From assembly GCF_014652815.1 (NCBI RefSeq), contig NZ_BMZN01000001.1, forward strand, positions 376,866 to 440,865: a stretch of DNA of 64,000 nt, written 5' to 3'. Shown piece by piece: positions 7,701 to 15,585 of the stretch (position 1 is the stretch's first letter; every line of letters starts with the position of its first letter). The DNA comes from Alcaligenes pakistanensis (GTDB lineage Bacteria > Pseudomonadota > Gammaproteobacteria > Burkholderiales > Burkholderiaceae_B). The translations under genes were made by a program, and so were the position numbers. A model generated the notes under the pieces. The model had not been told where the DNA came from and made no database searches. It saw only the letters and a program-made list of their open reading frames with translations.

Positions 7701-9651
7701 GACAGGCGATGTTCTGCACGTGCGCGGCACGTTCGAAAAGGTGGCTTCCGAACGACGGGTGGCAGCGATGAAGCGGGTGCTAGCGGGCGGTGGCCTCATC
7801 CCTTCGCTGGTTGACTACTTCGATCCAGACACCAAACGGATGCCGAAGCATGACATCGAGCTCGACCTGGGTAACCTCGGCGAATACGACCTGAACGCCT
7901 CCCAGGAAGAGGCTCTGCGGGCAGCCCTGTCCTATGGCCCTATTTCGCTGCTGCAGGGACCACCCGGGACAGGAAAAACCAAGTTCATTGCGTCGTTCGC
8001 CCACCTACTACTATCGCGAGGGCAAGCCCACAACATTTTGCTGGTCAGTCAATCACATGAGGCCGTGAACAATGTCATGGACAAGGTAGCTGGTTCGCTG
8101 CGCGCGACGAATATGGATGTGCCCATGGTGCGTGTCGGCTTACAGTCGATGGTGTCGCCCGGACTCCGTAACGTCCAGGAGGATTCGCTGCGCCAGCGCT
8201 ATCGCGAGAGCTTTGATTCAGAGATAAAGGATCGCACGCGAGCGGTGGGCATCGCCATGGGGCTTCCAGAAGGTTACGTACGCGCCGCGACAGAACTCCA
8301 CACTACGCTCGGCCCGTTGCTCCAAAACATCGACCGTCTTACACTCATGATCGACGAGAGCAATGGCGAGGAGGCGTCGGCCAAAGAGCATCTTCGCCGG
8401 CTCAGCCAGGTATTCGTCGAGGTCGCGGAGCGCCAGTTCGGCATCCATGTACCAGCTTCCGATAACGCCACCAACCTCCGCGATCTTCTGGACTCCGAAC
8501 TGAAGGCCTTAGCTCAGCAGCACGGCTCGCCGAGCCCGGCTAAGTGCGCTCGCTTTGAGCAGATCGCTCGCTTATCAACGGAGTTCTCCCAGGTACTGCG
8601 CAACCCGCGCTCCAACTATACTGCCTTCCTCGCGCGCACCTCCAGCGTTGTGGCGGGTACTTGCGTGGGCGTTGGCAAGCGGGCACTCGGCATCACGGAA
8701 GTTCCCTACGACTGGGTCATCGTCGACGAGGCGGCGCGAGCATCGCCGATGGAACTCGTCGTCGCAATGCAGGCGGGCAAGCGCGTGTTACTAGTGGGCG
8801 ATCACCTACAACTTCCGCCGTCGTATCCCCGCGCTGTTGAGGACCAAGCGTCGTCCTTGCTGGGAATATCGCGTAAGGACTTCCTGCGGATGAACAACTT
8901 CCAGCGCGCATTCTCATCGACATACGGCCAGTTGGTGGGACGGACATTGCGTGTACAGTACCGCATGGCCGAGCACATCAACCAGCTCGTGTCGCACTGC
9001 TTCTACGCTGACGCACTTGAGGTCGGACGCGCACCTCCGGGCGAGGAATACGAGAGACTGCCACCATTCCTCGCCTCTCAGATTGTGTGGGTTGACACCC
9101 AGGATCAGGGGCGCAATTCCTTTCACCGCGCGGCCGGCACACACGATGGTGCGCTCGTGAACGAGCAGGAAGCCTCGGCCGTTGTGGAAGTGGTTCGAGC
9201 TATCCTAACGTCCACAGAATTTTTGGAGCAAGTCCTGGCGCAGGACGGTGACCATGAGCCCATCATAGGAATCATCGCGATGTACTCCGCTCAACGTGAC
9301 TTGATCCGGAATAAGCTCGAGCAAGCCGAATGGGCGGCTGGGCTTCGCGACCACTTTTCCGTGGGCACAGTGGACAGCTACCAAGGAAAGGAGAACCGCA
9401 TCATCGTGCTCTCGGTAGTGCGTAACGACACCAGCGAGCATATTGGTTTTTTGAACGACCCGGAGCGCATCAACGTGGCTATGTCCCGATCAAAGGACCG
9501 GCTGGTGATCGTCAGTTCATCAGCCATGTGGCGATCTCGGACGGCCACTCCAATGCAACGCGTGCTCACTGAGGTCGAGCGCCTAGCGGAGCAACAATTA
9601 GCCCTGTTCGTACCGTCCAAAGAACTGAAGCGGAGCTTGTCCAATGCGTGA
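4783..9651 (+). CDS. NERD nuclease - (pseudo)kinase - kinase - SF1 helicase fusion, putative defence effector
   Basis: A 1622-aa multidomain protein. Residues about 10-130 form a nuclease-related (NERD) domain with the PD-(D/E)xK-like residues Asp48/Asp50 and Glu63-Leu-Lys65. Residues about 245-475 resemble a protein kinase with HRD at 342-344, but the catalytic Asn and the DFG Asp are replaced, so it looks inactive. Residues about 500-690 are a second kinase fold with Lys526, HGDVKADN (621-628) and Asp646 retained. Residues about 1030-1600 are a UPF1/DNA2-like SF1 helicase: GPPGTGKT (1059-1066), DEAA (1315-1318), VGDHLQLPP (1338-1346), and a late SYQGKE motif. The order recalls the helicase-kinase protein of the Mokosh defence system, but with NERD rather than PLD. 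It overlaps the next gene by eight bases. Confidence 0.85.
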   Translation: MRINYLSPRGVLEVEHAALRELESKLPREWGAYAAFRLLTRGSKQPLDIDLLLLTTNRILVIELKNWSGDIEFSSGQWFHRGDPMPSPVDTTDNKARALRHFIKEKNSSLKLPFIESLVVLCHPKCRLINFPDEQLRFVAMLPDFVHAASDATRYSKRFPDIPPTWKYRSSNPLPQRQQYNTIFSTSNPMVLRRRTVLHGFEQIDDQADYNHPRKIWSEFLAEHQESRSSKALLRKWNFEELAAGGTSTVERETIGLRELRLNEMLRVQAPELHEDLLEPIGSATADDITTNFVEAYRLPTGIERLSEHLIRNSGISEQDRRSLAKSILTRFSKLHVLGIAHRDITKRTLWVLEPSRVILSTFAAARIPQAQTVGVHRIELETGSIELPEDEDVTAQARSADPFVRDVFLLGVLVYEMLEGCELERLNNVPVYDDTVTLNVPVLAPWYANAMNLDPESRYCNASEALDALNACLAIDAGPDICAEDFDGYETEASPMTLMSKHVISSKATKIVYESELNGDRVLVKCWPQLKYDPKYLARNLRLLAFLQQARAMRQSGFDAAPEVVDFGLSNFGLMLVTRWAEGQTLTEWLTTNPEGRHRALVAHALLNAVQRLHILGLSHGDVKADNIIVQQMAEEELPQVVLVDIPDLSADGDEGITIGTVPPALESASPLHRDAFAVCTLVLTLLPEELANSRNDVTRAIELVDALPPLDMLAETLQDELHPKQRSIPTFKTALKRRGRDSPPSLDLVSNNGEYSVRATRHAETGHMRFNIVGMRQELYIKYDPEEDAVLDAAIKEIDHIDFVNAYRRKTFSVNAEIHVTFADEADCAALAGLLYQLYSANALDGPEGDEAVISPSADPYARQPERTSMQRVSATALWTALSDTDEMNVTKITVRQGAKRFSQESDEWTILFDCESGVLDFSEDEGIELLERGVDATDGSDRWFTVGWVLPDIGRDVMRVRAKSMRFSPKTGDVLHVRGTFEKVASERRVAAMKRVLAGGGLIPSLVDYFDPDTKRMPKHDIELDLGNLGEYDLNASQEEALRAALSYGPISLLQGPPGTGKTKFIASFAHLLLSRGQAHNILLVSQSHEAVNNVMDKVAGSLRATNMDVPMVRVGLQSMVSPGLRNVQEDSLRQRYRESFDSEIKDRTRAVGIAMGLPEGYVRAATELHTTLGPLLQNIDRLTLMIDESNGEEASAKEHLRRLSQVFVEVAERQFGIHVPASDNATNLRDLLDSELKALAQQHGSPSPAKCARFEQIARLSTEFSQVLRNPRSNYTAFLARTSSVVAGTCVGVGKRALGITEVPYDWVIVDEAARASPMELVVAMQAGKRVLLVGDHLQLPPSYPRAVEDQASSLLGISRKDFLRMNNFQRAFSSTYGQLVGRTLRVQYRMAEHINQLVSHCFYADALEVGRAPPGEEYERLPPFLASQIVWVDTQDQGRNSFHRAAGTHDGALVNEQEASAVVEVVRAILTSTEFLEQVLAQDGDHEPIIGIIAMYSAQRDLIRNKLEQAEWAAGLRDHFSVGTVDSYQGKENRIIVLSVVRNDTSEHIGFLNDPERINVAMSRSKDRLVIVSSSAMWRSRTATPMQRVLTEVERLAEQQLALFVPSKELKRSLSNA

Positions 9652-11218
9652 GCGTTTCAATACCGTCGCAGTAGCGATCCCGGCGCAGCTTTTCAACGTG
9701 CGCTGTCATGTCTCCATCGACCGCCAGGTTCCTGTCATGACGGACTTCGCGGTGCGCTTGCTGCACCTGAGTGGTCCTCTGGAGGTCAGCGCACTACGGG
9801 AGTACTTTGGCCTCTCCGCAAGCGAATTACGGAATCTGCTTGAACTCCTACGAGAAGAAGGCCTCATTGGCGAAGCCAACGGTCGCATCTCGCTGACCTC
9901 CTATGCCGAATCGCGCTTCGCGGCGTCGTCAGACGGACTGCCGCGCTTCACAAGGATCGCTGAGCGGCAAAGCCGCCCCGTCTTCGAACTGTTGAGCTAC
10001 ACGCCACTACCCAAGGCACTATCGAGCAACTACTGGGACAACACCCTTGAGCTGCAGTGGAACACGGACGACCCCACGGCAGGCAAGACTATAGATAAGG
10101 CAGAGGCGGCGTTTCACAAGCACTTCCTCGACATCGAACGCTTCGAGCTGGAAGACGTTAACCGACGGGCTTACGCTTGCTACAAAGTGGACGAGATCCG
10201 CGCGGGTCGACCATTCAGTGTCCCTCTTCCCGTGCACTTTGAAGTAGACGTCGAGGGCAACGTCGAGTTCGAGATCGACGCGCAACTCGAACTCCTTCCC
10301 GAGTCACTGCGCTCTCAAGTTCGAACCCTGACCGCCGATCGGATCGCGGCCCTCTCAACCAGAACCAACCATCTGCGAGCCTTCATCGAATTCTTCGACG
10401 ATGAGCTGCTCGCGCGGTACCTGCTAACACCATCGGCAAACGGCGGTAGGACCGCATTGATTAATCCCGACGGACGGATCGGCCTGCGCAAGGATCACGC
10501 AATCGACTTTAGACGATACGTCCACGACGTGCATGGTCAGGCTAACGGCGAAGTATACGATGCCGGCAAAAGCCAAGCGCTTCTTGGCGCCCTCTACATG
10601 CCCAAATGTCAGTCGCGGCTTTTCAACGGACTGCGTAGAGCACTCGCTGCTCTCAAGAAGACGAAGACGGTGAACGCCGATCTTCCAGAGGCCATCTTCT
10701 GGGTGATACCGGACTCCGATCTATGGGGGCGCACGAGCTTGGTGCGGGATATCATCAACAGCATCCAAACTGCGCTTAAGGAGGGCCTAGGCATACCTCT
10801 GGAAGTCATCGCCATTGCGCCCTGCAGCCAGGACGAGAATAGGGATCGACTCTTCAAGCGCGCACGCCTTCTGCTCGACGCAGGCTTCAGCCGCGTATTT
10901 CTGGGTCCATACCAACCTAAGCAGGAATGCTTTGAGGTCTTACTGATTCCTGGCATCTTCGGCGGGGCGACGTACCAATGGGTGGTGCCAAGCGCCGACC
11001 GGTATAACGTGCCATTGGGGTTTGTGACCCAGTCCGAAGCGAAGCTGCAGAAGATGGTGGAATTTACTCGGACTGTCTTGGCGTCATCGCTCTACGGCTC
11101 AGGTCGGGGAAACGGCAACACTCCCGAAGAGCGCAAGTTCTGGCTCGACGACGCAGACGTGAGTGATTTCTCATTCCTTGACCGCTATGTCACCGCGCCA
11201 CGACTCTCCACTGGCTAA
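9644..11218 (+). CDS. Winged-helix partner of the NERD-kinase-helicase protein, unknown function
   Basis: A 524-aa protein coupled to the previous gene by an eight-base overlap (ATG at 9644, upstream stop at 9649-9651), so the two form one system. Residues about 20-90 look like a winged helix (VSALREYFGLSASELRNLL, then a wing ending GRISLT). The rest is mixed alpha/beta with a C-terminal half (about 345-490) resembling a Rossmann-like fold. No HxK(x)4D phospholipase-D signature, which the second Mokosh gene would have, is present. I do not recognise the family. It could be the sensor, DNA-binding or regulatory partner of the fused effector; this is inference from position only. Confidence 0.75.
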   Translation: MRERFNTVAVAIPAQLFNVRCHVSIDRQVPVMTDFAVRLLHLSGPLEVSALREYFGLSASELRNLLELLREEGLIGEANGRISLTSYAESRFAASSDGLPRFTRIAERQSRPVFELLSYTPLPKALSSNYWDNTLELQWNTDDPTAGKTIDKAEAAFHKHFLDIERFELEDVNRRAYACYKVDEIRAGRPFSVPLPVHFEVDVEGNVEFEIDAQLELLPESLRSQVRTLTADRIAALSTRTNHLRAFIEFFDDELLARYLLTPSANGGRTALINPDGRIGLRKDHAIDFRRYVHDVHGQANGEVYDAGKSQALLGALYMPKCQSRLFNGLRRALAALKKTKTVNADLPEAIFWVIPDSDLWGRTSLVRDIINSIQTALKEGLGIPLEVIAIAPCSQDENRDRLFKRARLLLDAGFSRVFLGPYQPKQECFEVLLIPGIFGGATYQWVVPSADRYNVPLGFVTQSEAKLQKMVEFTRTVLASSLYGSGRGNGNTPEERKFWLDDADVSDFSFLDRYVTAPRLSTG

Positions 11219-11353
11219 CCCGCCGGCAAGTGCAAGCCGCCGCTTGAACATTTTGTCCAGCAAGGCCGGCGCGGCCACTACCGATCGCAGTTAAGCGCTG
11301 ACAGCTTCTCAAAACTCTACATACCTAAGGAAAAAGACGGCTTCAAGTTCAAT

Positions 11354-12442
11354 TTGCATACACAACGTTTCCTGGTCAATCGCTGGAACACGGAGACTGG
11401 CGCTCGGGTACGCGATAAAGTACTCGCGGGACTCAAAAACTCAGTCGAGGTTAGGGCCATACTTGATCCATATGTTTTAGACCACGAAGACAACAAGGAA
11501 CCCTACGGCTATCCAATCTATCCACCTGACGCGATGGTCGAAAGCGAGTTTTGGGTACTGACACACGATGATCTACGCGGAATTAAGTTCTACAACGAAG
11601 ACATGTCGAATACGCCATCTTTTGAAAAGAAAACGTTGAACTATGCCTCGTTCTACAACTGCAATCTTGCCGGATCGAACCTTGAAATGACAGACCTGTC
11701 GTATACAAGGTTTGAAAAATGCAACCTCACAAGTACGGTTTTCTCCGCTTCCGGTGGCTTCTGCACCCAAATCACAGACTGTGTGGCTATCAATGCATGT
11801 TTCTGGCATTCAGGCTTTCGTGAATGCGATTTTTCAGGCACTGACTTTCGCGGAGCGTACTTCGAAAGTGTACTGATCGAGAATTTGAAGGTTAACTACC
11901 GAACTCAATTCGACCTTGATCCTTCGCGGCAATGGGAATCTCGCACAATGCCCGCTGATCAGTTACCAGATTTTCTGCGCAGCATCAGACTGGCATATGA
12001 ACGCGCAGAACTTTGGTCTCATGTGGATAAATACGTCTACCGTGAAAAGACCGCTCAAAGAAAGCACATTCTCTGGCCCTATCTCAAATTGCAGCGTTCC
12101 GCTCCTGAGTTCTTCATATGGGCGGGTAGCCTAACATCCGGGCTTCTATCTGGCTATGCAACGAAGCCGGTTCGTGTATTGCTATGGGGAATGCTTCTCG
12201 CCCTTGGTTTTTCAGGTTTATATCTTTGGCTTGGCACACCCGGCACTCATGAGTCGATTTGGGCCGCTTACCTAGAGTCGGTCTACCTGTCATTGACGAC
12301 GTTCGCGACGCTTGGATTTGGCGATGTTGCATACAGTGCAGACAAACCTTGGCTTCGACTATTGAGCACAGCAGAGGCCTTGGTAGGTGCCATATGAATT
12401 TCGCTTTTCGTGGTCATTTTAGCAAAGAAGGTATTTCGATAA
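11354..12442 (+). pseudogene. Pentapeptide-repeat / K+ channel-like protein, broken at both ends
   Basis: The frame encodes degenerate pentapeptide repeats (about residues 70-180 from the TTG at 11354), then a transmembrane helix and a pore helix with the filter-like sequence TLGFGD, as in two-TM ion-channel domains. It stops at TGA 12395-12397 inside the last membrane helix (EALVGAI). The same frame continues after the stop as ISLFVVILAKKVFR to TAA at 12440, exactly what the rest of that helix should look like. There is also no ATG or ribosome site; the frame is open back to the stop of the preceding gene. It is probably a decayed gene; UGA read-through is the alternative. Confidence 0.7.
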
Positions 12443-12542
12443 CCGGCCCGCCAACGAACGCCTGAACCAAGTCGCAATGATGCATCGCCTACCCAGGACG
12501 GCGCTCGTCTAAAGTACGTCCGTCTATCTCGGACAGCATAAA

Positions 12543-12562
12543 GGCAAGCCCGCAGGCTTGCC
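12543..12562 (-). terminator. Hairpin after the RadC gene
   Basis: GGCAAGCC / GGCTTGCC, an 8-bp stem with a CGCA loop, lies nine bases past the radC stop on the minus strand and is followed there by TTTA. The T-run is weak, so termination is likely but not certain. Confidence 0.5.
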
Positions 12563-12571
12563 GATAATGGC

Positions 12572-13099
12572 TTAGAAAAGCCCCCTCTCCGCCATCGACA
12601 GCACCGTGGACCCAGCCACGATGAAGTGATCCAGCAACCGGACATCGACCAACGCCAGCGCCTGCTTCAGATGCTTGGTCAGCGCAATATCCGCTGGGCT
12701 GGCTTCGGCCAACCCGCTTGGGTGATTGTGCACCAGGAAAACTGAGAGCGCGTTTCGATGCAGCGCAATTTTCACGATCTCCCGCGGATAAACCGACGCC
12801 TGATTGATCGTGCCGCGAAACGGCTCCAGATAGTCAATCAGCCGATGCTGGCTATCCAGCAGAATCAGCCCACATACCTCGTGCTCCAGCGCCGCGTTCA
12901 ACCGCAATCGTAGAAAGTCTTTGACAAGCCTGGGCTGGGACAGATCCTGTCCATGCAGTTCATCGACATTGACCAGTTCACGCGCCACCGTCAGGATCTC
13001 CTTGCGGCTGGCCGCACGTACCGCGCCATCAGCCTCACGCACCAGCAACGCGCCGGCATTCAAATTATCGGAATCAAGGGAAAGAGAATATTGCTGCAT
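12572..13099 (-). CDS. radC: RadC family protein (JAB/MPN metalloprotein)
   Basis: A 175-aa protein of the RadC/JAB1 family. The metal-binding signature HNHPSG occurs around residues 123-128, followed by the conserved 'SPADIALTKHLKQALALVDVRLLDHFIV' stretch ending near residue 161. It is shorter than chromosomal RadC because the N-terminal helix-hairpin-helix part is absent, which is typical of versions on mobile elements. The role of these proteins is unsettled; DNA recombination functions have been proposed. The ATG at 13099 follows GGAGGCAGTT. The leader upstream contains copy B of the structured element. Confidence 0.9.
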   Translation of the reverse strand: MQQYSLSLDSDNLNAGALLVREADGAVRAASRKEILTVARELVNVDELHGQDLSQPRLVKDFLRLRLNAALEHEVCGLILLDSQHRLIDYLEPFRGTINQASVYPREIVKIALHRNALSVFLVHNHPSGLAEASPADIALTKHLKQALALVDVRLLDHFIVAGSTVLSMAERGLF

Positions 13100-13322
13100 A
13101 ACTGCCTCCGGTTCAGAACTCAGGCGGAATTGCCTGGAACCGAAGGGGTCACGCCGCAGCGCCAGCCGTCACAGGGTCGCAGACGGCCAACGGCCGCAAG
13201 CGCACGAGTGCGCGCCGCCCTTGACGGCCAGACCGGCGTGAAACACTAGGAGGAAAGCAAGGCCGCCCCTCCCCCAACAGCAAACAGTCTCGGGGTTATG
13301 CAAGTGCCGACCGGCACGCGAC

Positions 13323-13416
13323 AGGCGTCAGGGATGTGCAAGGCGGGTATGGCCCGGTCCCGTTAAGGGATGAGCAGACACACGAACCTGGAGCAGCGCG
13401 GCCCGGGCGAGCCGGG
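13323..13416 (-). promoter_or_regulatory. Structured 5' leader element, copy B (candidate radC-type RNA motif)
   Basis: This is the second copy of the block seen at 4374-4464, here upstream of radC on the minus strand. It keeps TCCCGTTAAGGGATGAGC and CGAACCTGGAGCAGCGCGG unchanged, while the hairpin at 13402-13416 uses a different stem sequence from copy A. Between it and the radC start is about 220 bases of GC-rich, hairpin-rich sequence without a convincing gene. Confidence 0.6.
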
Positions 13417-13549
13417 CGACGCAAACCGGCCAACTCAATTCTTCCTCAGGCAAAGCGACAGATTTTTGGGGTCCGCTATCAGTGAAAGAAAAAACAACCG
13501 ACGGCTTCTACGTATAGCCCCATCCATTGAATCCATCCAAAATGGTGCT

Positions 13550-13723
13550 ATGGATGATGAAACGACTATTCGGACTTTGCTGCGCACAGCCAAACGCATC
13601 GCGGGTGAAGAACTCGACACTACCGAAACAGCTGCCGTGCTGGCGCTATTCGAGAAGCCTTATCTGGAACATGAACACAGAGCGCTATCGCAAGCACACC
13701 CGCCTCAACCGATGCAACATTAA
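13550..13723 (+). CDS. Small hypothetical protein
   Basis: A possible 57-aa protein starting MDDETTIRTLLRTAKRIAG and ending QPMQH. The sequence is helical and acidic at first and reads like a real small protein, but no clear ribosome site precedes the ATG at 13550. The same frame extends upstream to 13370 over the leader element, and I consider that extension spurious. A second overlapping frame here is not supported. Low confidence. Confidence 0.3.
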   Translation: MDDETTIRTLLRTAKRIAGEELDTTETAAVLALFEKPYLEHEHRALSQAHPPQPMQH

Positions 13724-13822
13724 CTGCAGACGCTAACCGGATCAATCACACGTCCACACCTTTCATCCGCCCAAACCATACTTCAGGCACGCCCAACGCC
13801 GCACTGAAAAATACTCTGGGCA

Positions 13823-13877
13823 TGTTGCGTTCACGCAACAGCTAATATATTCACCAAATAGATAACTTTGCTACAAT
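13823..13877 (+). promoter_or_regulatory. Putative operator and promoter of the XRE-ImmA pair
   Basis: A palindrome TGTTGCG-TTCA-CGCAACA (13823-13840) lies just upstream of a promoter-like pair, TTCACC (13850-13855) and TACAAT (13872-13877) with 16-base spacing. XRE regulators of this kind usually bind such dyads in front of their own genes. The surrounding 13840-13910 is strongly AT-rich compared with the island. Confidence 0.55.
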
Positions 13878-13923
13878 AAAGAAAATAAAAAATCGGAGCA
13901 GATAATTTTTCAAGGAGAACACT

Positions 13924-14280
13924 ATGAAACTCACTTTATTCGGAGAAGCTGTTCGGCACTTAAGAATGCGCTATGACCTGTCCTTAAAGGAAATGGCTCA
14001 AGCCATAGGCATCAGCTCCGCCTACCTAAGCGCGATCGAATATGGCGAAAAGAAACTGTCGGAAAAACTGTCCAGCGACGCCATCGCCTACCTATCGACT
14101 AAGGCCAATCCCGACGAGGTAACTAAGGTAGCGGATGCAGCGGAAAAGTCACGCGACGTCGTCAACACAAAACAGCTGAATCCGGACGCAAAGGGCCTTG
14201 TTGCAGCATTCGCGCGACGATTACAGGAAGGCGATGCGCCCAGCCCCGAAATGCTGGAATGGATCAATAATCGAAAATAG
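13924..14280 (+). CDS. XRE-family helix-turn-helix regulator
   Basis: A 118-aa protein with an N-terminal Cro/C1-type helix-turn-helix at residues about 7-45 (LSLKEMAQAIGISSAYLSAIEYGEKKLS) and a helical C-terminal tail. The start follows AAGGAGAACACT. It lies 12 bases before an ImmA/IrrE-type metalloprotease gene on the same strand. This pairing is the ImmR/ImmA logic of integrative elements and phages, where the protease cleaves the repressor after DNA damage. It may also be a toxin-antitoxin-like pair. It probably represses its own promoter through the dyad at 13823. Confidence 0.85.
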   Translation: MKLTLFGEAVRHLRMRYDLSLKEMAQAIGISSAYLSAIEYGEKKLSEKLSSDAIAYLSTKANPDEVTKVADAAEKSRDVVNTKQLNPDAKGLVAAFARRLQEGDAPSPEMLEWINNRK

Positions 14281-14292
14281 AGGAGACAAGCC

Positions 14293-14898
14293 ATGACCAC
14301 CTTAGGAAGCGCCGGTTCTATTCGTACACCAAGCGGCATGAAAGTCGCCCCAATGAGCTACGCGAAAATCGAGGCCGTCGCCGTCGAAGTTCGTCCGCTG
14401 CTGCCGCTTAATGCAAGCAACCCGTCAAACTTTGAAATCGACGCCCAAAAGGTGCTTGAAAAGATATTGCCTCAAGCCCGCTATCAATATGTGATCACCG
14501 CAAACGACGAGCTAAAGGATTGTGCCGCGTTCACCATTCCGGAACATGGCATTGTCGTGTTGCGCGAGGATGTCTACGACGGGCTCTTCACGGGATCCCG
14601 CTTTTCCAACAGCACGGTCATTCACGAGCTGGCTCACATCGTACTCAACCACAGCGTGACGCTTCACCGAGATGCCGTACTGGGGCAGCATAAATTTTAT
14701 GAGGACTCGGAATGGCAGGCCAAGGCGCTTACAGCGGCCATCATGATGCCTATCGAGGCATGCCGCCAAGCCAGTTGCGCCGGTGAACTAGCGCAGCTAT
14801 GCGGAACCAGCGAAGAAGCCGCTACCTATCGCTTAGACCGTCTTATCAAAAGCGGAGAGTTATCAAAAAAAACAGCCCTCACGAAAGGGCTATTTTAA
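14293..14898 (+). CDS. ImmA/IrrE-family metallopeptidase
   Basis: A 201-aa protein with the zinc-protease motif HELAH (in VIHELAHIVLNH, about residues 113-124). It is followed by the third-ligand region EWQAKALTAAIMMP near 139-152, the usual COG2856 arrangement. The C-terminal part (EACRQASCAGELAQLCGTSEEAATYRLDRL) looks like a helical domain that recognises the partner. The ATG follows AGGAGACAAGCC. It probably acts in the cytoplasm on the adjacent XRE repressor. A hairpin (AGCCCT/AGGGCT, 14874-14891) followed by ATTTT overlaps the end of the gene and may terminate the operon. Confidence 0.85.
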   Translation: MTTLGSAGSIRTPSGMKVAPMSYAKIEAVAVEVRPLLPLNASNPSNFEIDAQKVLEKILPQARYQYVITANDELKDCAAFTIPEHGIVVLREDVYDGLFTGSRFSNSTVIHELAHIVLNHSVTLHRDAVLGQHKFYEDSEWQAKALTAAIMMPIEACRQASCAGELAQLCGTSEEAATYRLDRLIKSGELSKKTALTKGLF

Positions 14899-15039
14899 GA
14901 CTGCTGACTAACATGAAAAGGAAATCGAAACTGCCGGTCGAAATCCTCTTATGCACCACGAAGTGCGACGCAAAGTCTACAGTATAGAGACAATGGCCGC
15001 AAGCATAAGTTCCCGATCCCGGCAATTGTGGAGTTCATT

Positions 15040-15165
15040 ATGACTACGCAAGAAGACGATTACGACGTGATTTTTCGTCGATTTCGTCGCACTAAATCGG
15101 GCAAAGTCCTGGACGCGCATGCGTACGGGCTTAAGGGATGGCCGATTAAAGTGCGGCGCACATAG
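15040..15165 (+). CDS. Small conserved-looking mobile-element protein
   Basis: A 41-aa ORF from ATG 15040 that reads MTTQEDDYDVIFRRFRRTKS and ends with HAYGLKGWPIKVRRT. The 'AYGLKxWPI' ending is familiar to me from tiny hypothetical proteins on plasmids and integrative elements; no function is known. It lies between the ImmA gene and a small membrane protein, in an otherwise gene-free strip. Confidence 0.5.
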   Translation: MTTQEDDYDVIFRRFRRTKSGKVLDAHAYGLKGWPIKVRRT

Positions 15166-15268
15166 GCCGGCCAACGGTTGAGCAAACGAAAGTTCACTCA
15201 ACTGTGGCGCTCAACGCACGCTGGGGCTTGCCTCGGCGTGCTATCGACACCTTTTTATCGGATCCATT

Positions 15269-15487
15269 ATGCAAAGCAATAACTTATCAAACCCTCAGAA
15301 CTCGTTGAAGCCCAAGCAAGAGGCAACTGGCCTGAGCATCTGGGTAGGCACCTGGGCGATGCTCGCCGGAATACTGCTCTTTGCCGAAAGAATCGGCTGG
15401 CTCTCGCCGGACATAAAGTGGGGTGCGCCACTCGCCCTTGTAATGGTAGGAGTCAGCGTGATTTACGACAACCTCCGAACACGCTAA
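15269..15487 (+). CDS. Small two-helix membrane protein
   Basis: A 72-aa protein with a hydrophilic N-terminus (about 22 residues) and two hydrophobic helices (SIWVGTWAMLAGILLFAE and WGAPLALVMVGVSVIY) joined by a short loop. It ends with a short basic tail. It is convergent with the glycohydrolase gene of the DarT-like operon, about 100 bases away. Function is unknown. Confidence 0.5.
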   Translation: MQSNNLSNPQNSLKPKQEATGLSIWVGTWAMLAGILLFAERIGWLSPDIKWGAPLALVMVGVSVIYDNLRTR

Positions 15488-15585
15488 AAAAAGCTGGCGG
15501 GTGGGCCTACGTACCTAACCCGCCGCCGCACCTTGGCGGTCTAGAAAAAGCTGATCGAACCAAGTGGCTCAGCGCGCACTGCGTG

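Noticed and set aside
14911-14985. 24-aa frame after the ImmA gene
   Set aside because: Too short, with no ribosome site and no similarity that I recognise.
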